NCBI GenBank assembly: GCA_030734395.1
Contig: JAUZTG010000023.1
Location: 62,001-126,000, forward strand
DNA: 64,000 nucleotides
Source: Sarocladium kiliense
Taxonomy: Eukaryota; Ascomycota; Sordariomycetes; Hypocreales; Sarocladiaceae
Reading direction: 5' to 3'
The notes below the pieces were generated by a model. The model ran no database searches. It was not told where the DNA came from and saw only the letters and a list, made by a program, of their open reading frames with translations. The position numbers and the translations under genes are program-made. Shown here in pieces: positions 21,601 to 32,012 of the stretch (its first letter is position 1; the number at the start of each line of letters is the position of its first letter).

Positions 21601-23073
21601 GTCACCCATGGCATCGCCCAGGTTCTTCTCGCTCAGATCAGCTACAGGGCTGCGCAAGTTCTCTTCAGAATTGCGGTTCATAGGGTCAGCAAGGCAACTT
21701 TCCGTTACCACGACATCACACCTACCGGTCAGCTCAAGAACCGACTCATCGCAGACATGGCCATGGTGGACGGAGGCATTCTCTCTCCCCTTGAGCAATT
21801 CATGTACCACTTCATTGCGTTTGTTTTGAGCATCACAGCCATCGCTATTCACCAACCGACTTTGTTATTCATTCTGATTGCGGTAGCGCTCCTGTTTGTC
21901 TACTTCTTCCGCTTTTACGTCCCCATCTCTCGATGCCTGCGGCGTATGGAAATGCGTTACTTGACCCCCATCATCTCCAACATCGGCGTCATGCAAGACG
22001 GTCTTGTTACGATTCGCGCCCTCCGCGTTGAACAGCATTTCCAGGATCGCCATCTTGATGCTGTCGACGACTTCCAAAAGCAAGATCACTTCTTTTGGAG
22101 CATGGCTTTCTGGATCGACTTCCGCCTGAGTACCACGTCAGCTTTCACCCGTGCTATCCTGATTTGGTTCATGATCTGGTACGGCACGCCGGCCAGTGCA
22201 GTCGGTTTCGTGCTCATCCAAACTTCCATTGCCATGTCGTCTGTGCAGCAGCTGTGCGAGAGGTTCGCGCAGCTTCAGCTCGATGCAGTGTCGCTCGAAC
22301 GTGTGGACATGCTGGGGCAAATCCCCGAAGAGCCGAATGGTGATGATCTGCCGCCGCCCGACTGGCCGCGCCCATCAGATGATGTGACGTTCAACGCCAT
22401 GTCCTTCAAGTACGACGATCACCTACCGGAGGTCTTGAAGGAAGTTACATTCACCATTCCTGGCGGCTCGACCTGTGCCGTTCTTGGTCGCACGGGATCC
22501 GGCAAGTCAACTATCGCCAATGCCTTGCTTGCCACGCAAACGCCGTCCCACGGCCATGTCAGCATCGGCCCTGTCAATCTCGCACAGGTCGACCGCAAGG
22601 CTCTCCGTAACAGCGTCACATTCATCCAGCAGGATCCAACACTATTCCCAGGCACTCTGCGCGATAACATCGACCCCGAGGGTAAGTTTAGTGACGCAGA
22701 GTGTCTAAATGCCATTCATCGCGTCATTGGACCTGAGTGGACATTGAACTCGCAGATTGATGCAGCGGGCAAGAATCTAAGCCAGGGTCAGAGACAGCTC
22801 GTTGGTATCACGCGTGCAGTCCTGCGTCGCAGTGGTCTTGTGATCCTAGATGAGGCAACGGCGTCGATCGACCGTGGAACGGCCGCCCTGGTGCAGCGTG
22901 TCCTGAGAGATGAGTTGACGAAGAGCACGGTGATCACCATCGCACACAGACTGGAAGCGGTGGAAGATGCGACTTGGTGCGTCAGGCTGGATCACGGCAA
23001 CGTCGTGGAGTGCGGCCCGGCGAAGAATCTGAATAAGAAGGACGATGACATGGAAGAACAGAGCCAGGGATAA
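18652..23073 (+). CDS. ABC transporter, ABCC (MRP) type, full-length
   Basis: ATP-driven membrane exporter; fungal ABCC proteins pump glutathione conjugates, bile-acid-like compounds, drugs or secondary metabolites. A single exon of 1473 residues. An ATG at 18652 in the context cccaccATG begins the conserved N-terminus; the frame is open 11 codons further up but begins with GTG. Order: an N-terminal hydrophobic region, membrane domain 1, nucleotide domain 1 with GKVGSGKSS (near 678), LSGGQKA (near 770) and LLLDDPLAALD (near 791), an acidic linker, membrane domain 2, and nucleotide domain 2 with GRTGSGKST (near 1278), LSQGQRQ (near 1376) and VILDEATASID (near 1396). In the first site the Walker B motif is followed by Asp-Pro where a catalytic Glu is usual, the known asymmetry of ABCC proteins. 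Substrate is unknown. Confidence 0.95.
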   Translation: MSVPHVASKALASRVDPVRILPPGADALPTVRIFGHDFTISTPASQTDNVIIYVLAGLSCSTFLLYILSTPIVRRLPAWLKPFAREEVFSRIKRRAWSQWTLLLGIICLTGLTLSVMHDCLSNHEFIGIFEVMPWLSATLITAFQRPTKTPRLLLAQYLFIFLAALGIYANEFLVHSLRALEPCRLACAVLAFLAFVVIGNMPLRDPSWGNQDIGSSKLPPSNVVRSPEDNLTLFQFWTMKWVFPLAKVARKREIVVEDVWQLPWEFQHARLYMAFRELKGRLLNCLIQANGLDLVTSMFLTICERTLDVSQMRISAYLFNALDRSDGSEAAFWALVILFMDLMRSVCKTTGQWYGRKAYERSRGETFIALFIKLLTRAVPGSDQTEKGPLEETIDISQDESPTKVRRILNTVFGPPKRKQVSGSRASNAKVVNLVRGDTYEISQRFWDFNRLAAAPLKAALIIYFLIDIMGWPSVLGLALMFIFLTTNTLLVRWLIKMERQRTAYSDRRAQAVSHFVEASRPLKLNGWTSSWSDRIFQFRDQEMFKRLHITYIMATISTVNLMGGTMYPLASIIFYTLFLKQGLPNEVIWPALSLFSQLQWSVQEAFDVISAFWKTTIPIERVNKYMAEPDRDASSTGSADAKDIVFHNASFAWPSTDHNVLKDISLTFGTGLTVIRGKVGSGKSSLLLAALNEMEMHNGAVLRPDEAIGYAQQLPWIQSRTIRENIIFHQRFDAQRYRDVLSACALGPDLTTFPDGDQTKLDEGGAGLSGGQKARTALARAIYSPSRILLLDDPLAALDHDTASLIVRRLLQGPLVKDRIVVMVTHRDDLVLRIANQVVDMQDGSAKILSAAEIEEELAHPYHAGSGKSTADEAEHHQEEHTEVPELKDAPEEPARVGSVSLNIYTKYMKAGGWWLWALLIFFYSLTRVCEVGRARLLEAWGDDSARLDPSTGGGFLGLPPAATHPRPWIITLSGLSAAQIVTHGIAQVLLAQISYRAAQVLFRIAVHRVSKATFRYHDITPTGQLKNRLIADMAMVDGGILSPLEQFMYHFIAFVLSITAIAIHQPTLLFILIAVALLFVYFFRFYVPISRCLRRMEMRYLTPIISNIGVMQDGLVTIRALRVEQHFQDRHLDAVDDFQKQDHFFWSMAFWIDFRLSTTSAFTRAILIWFMIWYGTPASAVGFVLIQTSIAMSSVQQLCERFAQLQLDAVSLERVDMLGQIPEEPNGDDLPPPDWPRPSDDVTFNAMSFKYDDHLPEVLKEVTFTIPGGSTCAVLGRTGSGKSTIANALLATQTPSHGHVSIGPVNLAQVDRKALRNSVTFIQQDPTLFPGTLRDNIDPEGKFSDAECLNAIHRVIGPEWTLNSQIDAAGKNLSQGQRQLVGITRAVLRRSGLVILDEATASIDRGTAALVQRVLRDELTKSTVITIAHRLEAVEDATWCVRLDHGNVVECGPAKNLNKKDDDMEEQSQG

Positions 23074-24209
23074 TGCAGCTGTGACGGACTATTTCTATTT
23101 TTGTTATAAATCACTCTTGGATAGAGTCACATCGATTGTTTGAATGGGTATGGATACACAGGTCTATAGACAGTATCACAATCAGAAACTATTACTTCCT
23201 CACTGTCTGCAATTCATATTCGGCGCTACTGCAGTGAAGTACCTCGTGAATACGCTGGTTCTTGTCGCCCATTCGAACAATATCGCAGACGCTTGTGCGC
23301 GTCGCTGGTCGGCCAAGCAGCTTCCAACGGTGGCAAACTATGATCAGGTGATTGTGTGCCGAAGTAGCATGGCACACCAATTAAGAATCTCACATCTTAG
23401 ATAATGGCAAACATGCAAACTGTGCATGGGTTTTGCACAACGAGGGACACTGGGTGACTGTCCTCCAATCTGGCAGTCACTGTCAATGCGCCGTGAACTG
23501 TGTCAATCGATGTAGTATATGTGTCAAGTCATGTCACGAGCTCTTGGATCTCAGAGCTACGAGTTAAGCTACGAGTTGGGAAGCAGGTCATGCCTCCATA
23601 GTACACATTGCGTGATCTCTATAAAAGATAAGTTCAACGGTCCTCAAGTCAACAACGACGGCTACGATACGACTCCATTGTTACCATCGGTGTCATGTGT
23701 CAACCGGTCAGACAGACACACCGCACTTGCGGATGTGTAGTCGAAAGTCTACGCAATAGCCTCGGCGTCGAAAAGTGCCGGAAGGCTCAGGGTACGGGCT
23801 TTGAATGCTGGAGGCAAGGCCGGCCGCACGAGTCGGAGATTATTCTGCGGCCGTGGCCAAAGGAGTGGACGGGCGTACCTGACATGTGTACTGCATGCGA
23901 GGCTAGGGCAAAGAATGAAAGACAGCGGTCGGATAAGGAAAAGATGGAACCAGTGGAGTGAAGAGTCATGGCCTTGAGCATACGTGCGAATTCATTGGAT
24001 GACTATGGAATCTCGAGACAAGGCTTGCGGCAATCGTTTGAGTATCATTTCTGTCCGAGCATCATCAAACTCGCCTCGGTTGGAACATTGGTAGCTGCAG
24101 GCAATCAGAACTACTGGTATTCGCACTCGTCGTTTACCCGAATAGCTTGTCCAGTAGTCGGTCAAACCAGTTGCTACGTGATCACGGTCAATCATCGCTT
24201 CGGTCGAAA
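23074..24209. other. Convergent intergenic region
   Basis: Between the 3' ends of the ABC transporter (+) and the permease (-). It holds presumed 3' untranslated regions and unrecognised short frames. A near-duplicate gctacgagtt occurs twice around 23556-23579. Confidence 0.5.
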
Positions 24210-26127
24210 TTAGGGAACAGTCAAGGGAGGGACATACTCTGCAGGCTTAGACACAAAGTTGCGCTCGTACTCGTCGATGGCAGCCTTGTCTTTGTACAGA
24301 TCAGCCTCATGTGGCTTATGGAACTTAGTCTTGTGCCAGAGCTTCCAGCCAACAAACAGGACGGGGAAAGCAAAGACCATGGTGTAGCTTAGATTTCTAA
24401 GGTCAGCAGGTGAAGCAACAGGAAGGTCGAAGAAACTCACGAGAAGAGGAAGTCTGGCACATTCCACATTCCTTCGATAGGCAAGAAGACCGTATAGCCA
24501 CCAACAAACACCATGACGAAGGTTCCCACGAAACCATAGATAGCAACGTAGGGCTGGTACCAGGACCGGTAAGGCAGCGTCCTCCGGTCAATACCTTGTG
24601 CCTTGAGCGCACGGTAGAAGAACATGTACGTCACGCATGTGGCCGCGAAGTTGAGGAGCTGCGAAGCGGTCACTAGCGACACAAACCATCCCAGCACGAC
24701 AGCAGCGTTGGAAGATAGCTGCAAGAAGGCCAGGAGGGCAATCGCCAGGACAACACCGACACAGTAGATGGGCACACCAGCCTTGGTGCACACAGTAAGA
24801 ATCTTGGGCGCTTTGCCTTCGAGAGCCATGCCGTACAGAGATCGCGAGGCGCAGTAGACATAGGAGTTCCCGGCAGAGAATGCCGACGTCAGAACCATGG
24901 CATTGACGATATGCGGCAATACTGTGATGCCCATGCTGTTCATGGCAACAACATATGGCGAGGCAGCAGCACCAGGCTCACCATTTCGCAGGGCATCAGT
25001 GAGCTCCGGGTCGTCGTGACGCACGAGGATACCGACACACAAAGCACCGAGGATGAAGAAGCATGTCAGACGGTAGAAGACGGCGTTGAATGCCCGAGGC
25101 ATGACATAACGGGGGTTCTCAGCTTCACCGGCAGCCATGGAAACGTAGTCGGGCCCAGCAATCGTGAAGGAAGCTTGGATAAGGCACTGGAGGAAACCTA
25201 GCCACCTTCCCAGCTGGCCACCGTAGTACAGCTCGGTGAAAGCACCTGGATCGTTCCAGGTTCGGAAGCCGAAGGCATCCTTCTGCGGGTTTCCGCCACA
25301 CATGGTGATGAAGGTAAAGATGATGAGGCCGATAATGAGCAGCATCTTGCCAAGGGCAGCCCAAAACTCGCTCTCCCCATACCATTTGACGGCGAGAACG
25401 TTGATTAGAGCATACAACAAGATTGTAATCGTCACGACAGCAGCCGTTGGGATGGCGCTTGTCCAGAAGTTGAGGATCAAATTACACGCGACGACCTCGA
25501 ACGGTACAAGCGCGGCTTCGAAGACGAAGAAGTTCCATCCAGCAGCAAAACCGAATGCCTCATCGACCCATCGACCTGCAAATCGGATGAAAGGCGAGGA
25601 GATGGGGAGATAGGTAACCATCTCAGCCATGCACAGCGTCACAGCGAGAATGAAGGAACACCACACGGTGAATGCGATGAACAGACTTGCCGGTCCACCG
25701 TTGAGAAGACCTTGACCGATTTGAACCTACAATCGCCGGGAAGGGCAGAAGCACAGTATGAGCACGGGTCATTATCGTTCCCAGAAGGGAGATGGGCAGG
25801 GCAAGCGATCACCATTGCACGAACGGATTCGGAGGGGAGAGAAAATCACAAAGCCTATCACGCAAACTATGAACCAGCCATTGCGCGGAGAGTGCCACTT
25901 ACATAGAGAGCTGTGCCAATAGTACCGCCGATACCAATAAGCTGAATGTGACGGGACTTGAGCTGGCGATGTGTTTGATCTTGCTTGCCAACACCCAGGT
26001 GATCATGGGCAGTGGCGCCGATAGCCATGCCCCGAGTCACTTCTTTACTCGGGTCGCCGCCGGCGGTCTTCTCTTGGTCGGAGGCATAGACCGGAGGAGC
26101 GGCCTCGCTCTTCGGAGAGGTGGGCAT
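24210..26127 (-). CDS. Amino-acid permease, APC superfamily, fungal YAT type
   Basis: Plasma-membrane proton-coupled importer of amino acids, about 12 helices. Three exons, 26127-25903, 25726-24441 and 24396-24210, join in frame to 565 residues; the last intron is only 44 bp. Seen: a hydrophilic N-terminus; the first-helix signature GIGGTIGTALYVQIGQGLL, completed across splice 1, as in the yeast amino-acid transporters; PISSPFIRFAGRWVDEAFGFAAGWN in helices 2-3 (shown in part by FIRFAGRWVDEA); the GEAENPRYVMPRA loop typical of the family; and a C-terminal cytosolic tail rich in charged residues (KDKAAIDEYERNFVSKPAEY). The start ATG at 26127 opens the N-terminal tail. Substrate preference (general, dicarboxylic or proline) cannot be told by eye. 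Confidence 0.93.
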
Positions 26128-28124
26128 GGTTCGCGTGGGCTTTCGAATCTGGATGTTAACGGGAGGGCCTACAGGGTTGACTCGTTGCTGTTCCCACTGG
26201 GCTTCTTATCGTGCCGTGCCGAAGAGGTATTGATATATAAACTTAGAAGAGTGTAGAAGAGGTCTTGTCAAGTTCAACTCAACATAATTCTGGCGTTAAT
26301 GTTGGTCGAGAGCGCAATCGCAAGAAAGCTTCAAAATAGGTGAAGCAACGATACCGTTGGACGAGAAACCAAGGATGAAGGGGGGGAAGGGAACAGGGAA
26401 AAGAAAGACAGAAACAAAAACAAGCTTAAGAAGAATCCAGGTACCACGCAACAGGGAGGGCAACAGGGCAGACCCGATCCATAGCCCATCTTTTTCTCTC
26501 TTCGCCGCTCGCTCGCTCCCACAAGGAACTAGCATGATAGCATCGGAGCTTCTCCAACTTGAGCGGATGGCTTGGCTCGGGTTCTAACGTTCTTCCTTCG
26601 GAGTGGGCTTCCAAGCTAATACCGGCGCCACCCCTGGCTTGCCTCGGAGCTTTGCGCGATAAACTTCAAGCCTCCCGACACCCGCTCGGCACAGAGCCAT
26701 TGAGAAGTTGGACAATAGATGATTGGAGCATTCCACCCTCTGCCAATTCTCTTCCTCCTTCTGCGAGACAAAGTAGACAGAAAATGCAAGAGTGGGTGTG
26801 GAGAGAGCCAAGGAAGAGCCATGATCCAGGTGTGCGCAAATTCGAACCTCTTCGCCCAGCCTTCCCAGATCATTGGCGCCCGGCAGATGCAGTGCGACGC
26901 TGAGACGTCCTTCGCGATTTAGGCAGACAGATAATGCCCATACAAGCGAGCGTAGACGTCCATGCGACAGCCCCTGCTAGCGTTCCAATCGACGTCCCAC
27001 GACAGAGCAGTGACCGTTGATCGAGAGGTTAGCCGATCTCTCCTCCTCCGCACAGCACTCACAGCAGACCAAGCTCACGAGACCGTCAATTCTATGGAGA
27101 GGGGGGTTTGACCCTTGTGGAGGAGATGAGAGGAGGTGGGGGACGCCGTCGCATGCCTTGGACAGGAAAATGGGGCAAGGGTTCAGGCCGATCTTGAAGC
27201 TCCAGACAGTTGTGGAGAAGTGAAAGAAGTTGGCCGAGGAATCACAGTTCACAAGACTCGAGCTAATAATGCGAGCATGGTGTTTGAGTGCGAAGATACG
27301 AGTAACTAGACTGGAGCCCTGGCTGGGGACGTCGGATAGCCCTAATTAGGGAAACCTGCACGATCAACAGAGAATATTGACTCTTCTCGTTCAAGAGTGT
27401 CTTTGTCGCCCAGCCGAGAGCCTAGATGCAAAGACCAGATCCCTCGACGGCCATCTTCCGCGACGCCTCGAACGTCATAACTCACGACCCCCACAGCAAG
27501 CGTCCATCAACAATGATGGTACCACCATGTGAGGACTGCCCAGGATACCTACAACATCTTTTCACCCAACGCCAATCCACTGCAGAGGGGGGGCGAGGCC
27601 TTTGCTTGTGTCGTATCACAGCCACGACCGGCCGCACCTCCACGGTGCCGCCTTGGCCGAAAGCCACCCCGAGATATGACAACATCTCGCATGTGGCTGA
27701 GAGGGATAAGAGATCACGATCGTATTTGTCGGTTTCGCAAGCATGAAGTGAGTGTTCTTCCGAGAGAGTGGACAAGGGGTGGCAAACAATGCTTCAATCG
27801 ATGGAAACAGCCGGTATGATGCATTTGGGCATATGATCGGCTCAGTGTCGCATTTAGTTGTGATCGCACACGTAAATAATGAAATTCCAACTAAGAGCTC
27901 GAAATCAAGTCGTCACGCAATTACCAGTTTTGAATATCCCCCATGACGCTCTTCCCATATGCACTACTCGTCCTCTTCAGACCAATTCAGCTCGTGTACA
28001 GTATCGTGCAACGCTCTCCCAGCTAGACTCCCGTCCATCGCCTTGCTCCTGTTCACTAAGGTTCGTAGTAACAATCTTGGGTATCGTTGCTCATCTAAGA
28101 TGGGCATTGTCAACCATGCTTCCC
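26128..28124. other. Intergenic, 2.0 kb, upstream of the permease
   Basis: This is the 5' side of the permease and the 3' side of the RDEL protein gene. Several overlapping frames of 60-115 codons lack any family motif and mostly face each other on opposite strands. Only a TATA-like site near 26233 was noted. Confidence 0.5.
26233..26239 (-). promoter_or_regulatory. TATA-like element of the permease gene
   Basis: TATATAT on the minus strand lies about 106 bp before the permease start codon, a plausible core-promoter distance. It is short and could be chance. Confidence 0.3.
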
Positions 28125-31100
28125 TCACAGCTCGTCTCGACCGTGCATGTTGTTCTTCACTGCGTCCGTTGCCTCGCTCGCAGCGCTGCCAATTTTCTCG
28201 CCGACTGACGCCGCTGCAGCGCTAGCTCCGCTTGCATAGCTTTCCACCCCTGCAGCGGCAGTCGCATATGCGGCGCTCAGCCGGGAGAGAACGCTCTCAC
28301 TAAAGCTAGGCTCTCTACCACTGATAAGTTCAGAAACAAGCTGGTTCACCGCATCATACTGTTTGGCAGCCTCGGCAGACGCCGTTACAGCTGAGTCCGC
28401 GGCCTTTTCCGAGGCTGCTGACGCCCTGTCAGCAACTGCTTCGGTGGCAGCAGACACATATGAGCCTGCCTCATCAAACCAGCCGTCGTACCACCCCAGG
28501 TGCTTCTGTTCGCCATAGACCTGGCCACTGATTTGCGCAATGGCCTTGTCCCACGTCTCGGCAATTGCAGCTCCTGCAAGATACGCTTGCTCCGTCACGC
28601 CATCGACTACACCCGCGATCGAATCATCCACGGCATTTGCGACTGAGGCAACCTTTTCTCCCGCGGCAGAGTATGCTGACTCGACAGCTTCCTCGGCAAG
28701 ATGGGCGATGGACTCTGCGGACTCCCGGGCAGCTGCTGCTGCAGATGATGCATGACCTAGGAAGTTTGTTGGTGTTGGCGTTGCCGTCATTGAAGACATG
28801 ACGGAAGAAGCCGCATCAAGGAAGCTGGAGTAACGATCTTGAGCCAAGCCGAGACCGGCAAAGTAATTTCGCTTCGCTTGCTCCAGATACTTTTCAGATG
28901 AAGACGAAGGGGTCGGGGTGGCTAGTCCCAGTGCAATGACTGCACTTTGATACTGCAACTCGGCCCAAAGGCGACCCTCGTTGAGGCGCTTGGATGCGAT
29001 CTCCTCTACCTTGCTCCAGTCCACCATGGCAGGTTGTGCAGTTGGGGTCGGTGTGCCAACTGCCTGTTCATACCTGGTGCTCGCCGCCGCTAACGCAGAA
29101 TCGTATGCTGCAGACACTGATGCAAGAAGTTGTTCATGCACAGGTTTTGGTGTGCCATAGATCTGAGCGGAGACCACCGAAACCGCACTGGAATACTGCT
29201 CCGATGCTTTCGCCATGGCCGTGGAGTAAGCATTAGCAGCTGCCTTTGTGGCACTCTCCAACAAGTCTGTATCCACGTAATCTTCCAGAATAGGCTGCCT
29301 GTTAGGGACTTCTTGTGCCGCGGCGCCAAGGAAGGCGGGCTTAACAGGCTCAGCGGCGTCGGTGGAAGCCGATGTCTCCTCGCGCTCTGCCAAAGGATCC
29401 CCAACGACTTCGACCGGCTCATCAAGATCAGGCTCCTCGGCAGGCTCATCAGTCAGATTGCTAACGATGGGCTGGGTCTGGCCAACGATAGCTTCCGATG
29501 CGTCAGAGACCATCGCAGCGGCTGCAGCTTCTGCCTCGGACTTGTCGTTCACGAAGTCTTCCGAGGCTTCAGTTGCTGCCTCTGTTGTGGCACTTTCGGC
29601 ATCATCCCATAGACTAGACGCTTCATCAGACGCGTCAGTGGCAACGTCGGACGCGGAAGCCTCTGTGTCGTCAATGACCTCGTGCAGTGACGCTGAGACA
29701 GTCTCTGCGAACTCATCAATAGTCCCTGACACTTCTTCCACGACACTCTTCACCGATTCGGTAGCATCTGATGCAAAGCTTGATGACACTTGTTCGGCAA
29801 CGCCTTCAGCCTCCGTGGAGACACTAGTAGCGGAGCGGGAGAGGTTTTCGCCAACATCGCTCGCGGCTTCTCCGCCATCCGAAAGCACACTAGAAACGCT
29901 CTGCGAAGCCGCCATGATTTGCTCGTCAGCAACTTCAGCTGCCTCTTTGGCTTCTCCGGCGAGAGTAGAAGCGGCGTCCTCAACAAAAGCTGATGCATCC
30001 GATGATGTGTCGCTCGCTTTGGCGGTAGCAGCTTCAGCAGCTTTGGAAGACGCTTCCTTGGCACTTTGCTCGGCAGCCCTTGCAGCTTGCTTAGCAGCAA
30101 TGGCTGCTTCCGCAGCCAACTGCATAGCCTCAGTCTCGAAATTCTCGGTTGCGTCGTTGGCAACGATTTTGTAGTGGGCCACCTCTTTCAAGCGAACAAG
30201 TTCCTTTGCAGCCGACGAGGCCACTTCCATGGCCTCATCCTCGACTTGGGCAGCCTCGTCTTGTGCCTCGAGAAGAGCAGGATTTGATACGATCAGCTGC
30301 TTTAGCTGCTCCGTCCAGTTGTTCAACGTCGCCTTCAACTCGTGATATTTGGCCCAGTCCTTATAGGTGACACCATCGGTCCATGCCCATCGCATTCCAA
30401 TTTCCTGAAGGGCCAGTCCTCTTGTCTCATCCAGGATCTGGAAGTGAACGTCGGCAGCTTGGATGACAGTGTTTTGCAAGTCTTTGTCAAACGTCTCCCT
30501 CCATGCCCGAAGCTTCTGCGCCTTATCCTTAATGGCGACTCCAGCAGCTCGGACAGCAAGTGTGACCTCTTCTTCGGCGTCCAAGCTTGTGATTTCCTCA
30601 TTTGCCACGATCTCAGAGATTCTACCCTTCAAGACTGATACTTGCGTCTGGATGGCAGTCTCGAGTTCTGTTGCCAGCGAGCGACCGGTCGTTTGTACTT
30701 GTCCAGTGATCTTTTGTTGTGCAATTTCGCTGACGCGCTCCTCCATGTCGGCGGCCCCTTGGTCAGCAGCGGCAGCGAATTTATTTTGCCATAGTTCAAG
30801 ATCATGTGCAACCATTTCGCGAGCTTTTCTGCGCTTCTCGCTTTCATTTGCTGCGGGCGGCGGGGGCTTGACCGGGTTTTCGTAAGTTCCGTCGGCAATG
30901 TTCTCGATCTCGACGGTCTCGGCAGGCTCGGCTGTCTTTGTCTCCGTGGGCGACGTCACGCTATCTTGTTGAGATGAGGGCTTGTTGAATGACGAGGCCA
31001 TTGACTCATGAACAAGGCTTCTGCTACAGTGTTAGTACCCTTACAAACTGAGAGGAAAATAAAGCGATCTCCAATACGTACGGTTCGGTGATGGGCGCGG

Positions 31101-32012
31101 TCAATGTATCTTGCTTTGTCGCTGTCCGATATCGTCCGAGGCGCTCGCCAATGCGAACGAGCTGCGGATCGACATGCTCAAGATACAAAACCCTAATCTG
31201 AGGCCACACCGCGGTGTCAAGGAACGCGTAGGTCTTGTTCCAGGTCCAATGCGCAGCCGGAAGGGCGGTGTTGCTTGTGAAGTCGGCAGCCGATTCATAG
31301 CCATGTCGAAGATACGGTTGAGCATAATTGTAGCCCGGGAGCAGATACTCATAGTATGCCTGCAAACTATTGGTGCGCGCAATCTCGTAGTATGGGCTGA
31401 CTGCCGCATTCGCCTGCTGAAGGAATGGCTCGAATGACTGCTGGTATTGCGCTTGGGAGGCGTCTCGCAGCTGCATCAGTTTGGGCTCTCCGACAGCCTT
31501 CCACTGCTGCAGGGTATAGTCTTGTGCTTTCTGAGCCCATGGTCCACCGTACTGAACCGCGTATTTGCGAGTTGGGCTCAGAATAGCGGTATCTACCGAT
31601 TCGTAGTAAGGTCGTGCAACATCGACGTATGGCGCAGCGTAATGGTCGTAGTACGGCTTCGCGTGCGGCACGATGGCATTCTTTGCCTGAAAGTATGGTC
31701 GGCAAATGTATGGTGAATTTTCGTCACATGCTTCGAGAGAGTCTGGGCAGCGGAACAGGATAGTTAGGATAGCAGCCCAGGTGGCTAGTCTGTCAAGATA
31801 GGTCAGCCCTGTTCAGTGAGGATCATTGTGATCGTTTACCTTGCGATGATACCGAAGAGCGAGGCAAAGAGACCACGCTGTTTCATGTCAACTCTTGGGC
31901 GAGCCAGTGGCTTCCCGTTCGCAGCGCCGTTCCCATTAAGTTTCCGGTTCATGCTGCCGCCTCCATACGACAAGCCGTTAGATGCCTTGGGTTGGCCGTT
32001 CGGAAATGCCAT
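28125..32012 (-). CDS. Large ER-anchored, Ala-rich helical protein with C-terminal RDEL
   Basis: Function unknown. Three exons, 32012-31840, 31789-31082 and 31023-28125, join in frame to 1259 residues. Seen: a basic N-terminus, a hydrophobic stretch at 47-70 (SLFGIIARLATWAAILTILF in part) fitting a signal anchor, a Tyr/Pro-rich domain with PYYDHYAAPYVDVARPYYES-like spacing, then a long charged, Ala/Ser/Glu-rich helical and coiled-coil region, a set of ATPTP-punctuated helices near the end, and the last four residues RDEL. Anchor plus RDEL suggests a type II ER protein with a luminal body. Related fungal proteins are, as I recall, sometimes labelled transcription factor hoxa13; no homeobox is visible and I do not accept that. 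The ATG at 32012 was preferred to an upstream non-ATG extension. The gene is divergent from Doa10. Confidence 0.82.

Noticed and set aside
26820..26870. TTCGAA-containing tRNA-like B-box on the minus strand
   Set aside because: The flanking bases do not pair into a T-stem and no A-box or acceptor stem is present.
29362..30174. 270-codon plus-strand open frame inside the RDEL protein gene
   Set aside because: Ser/Ala-rich antisense shadow of the repetitive GCN-rich coding strand; no independent evidence.
28125..32012. Labelling the RDEL protein as a homeobox-like transcription factor
   Set aside because: No homeodomain or other DNA-binding motif is visible; the membrane anchor and C-terminal RDEL point to the ER.
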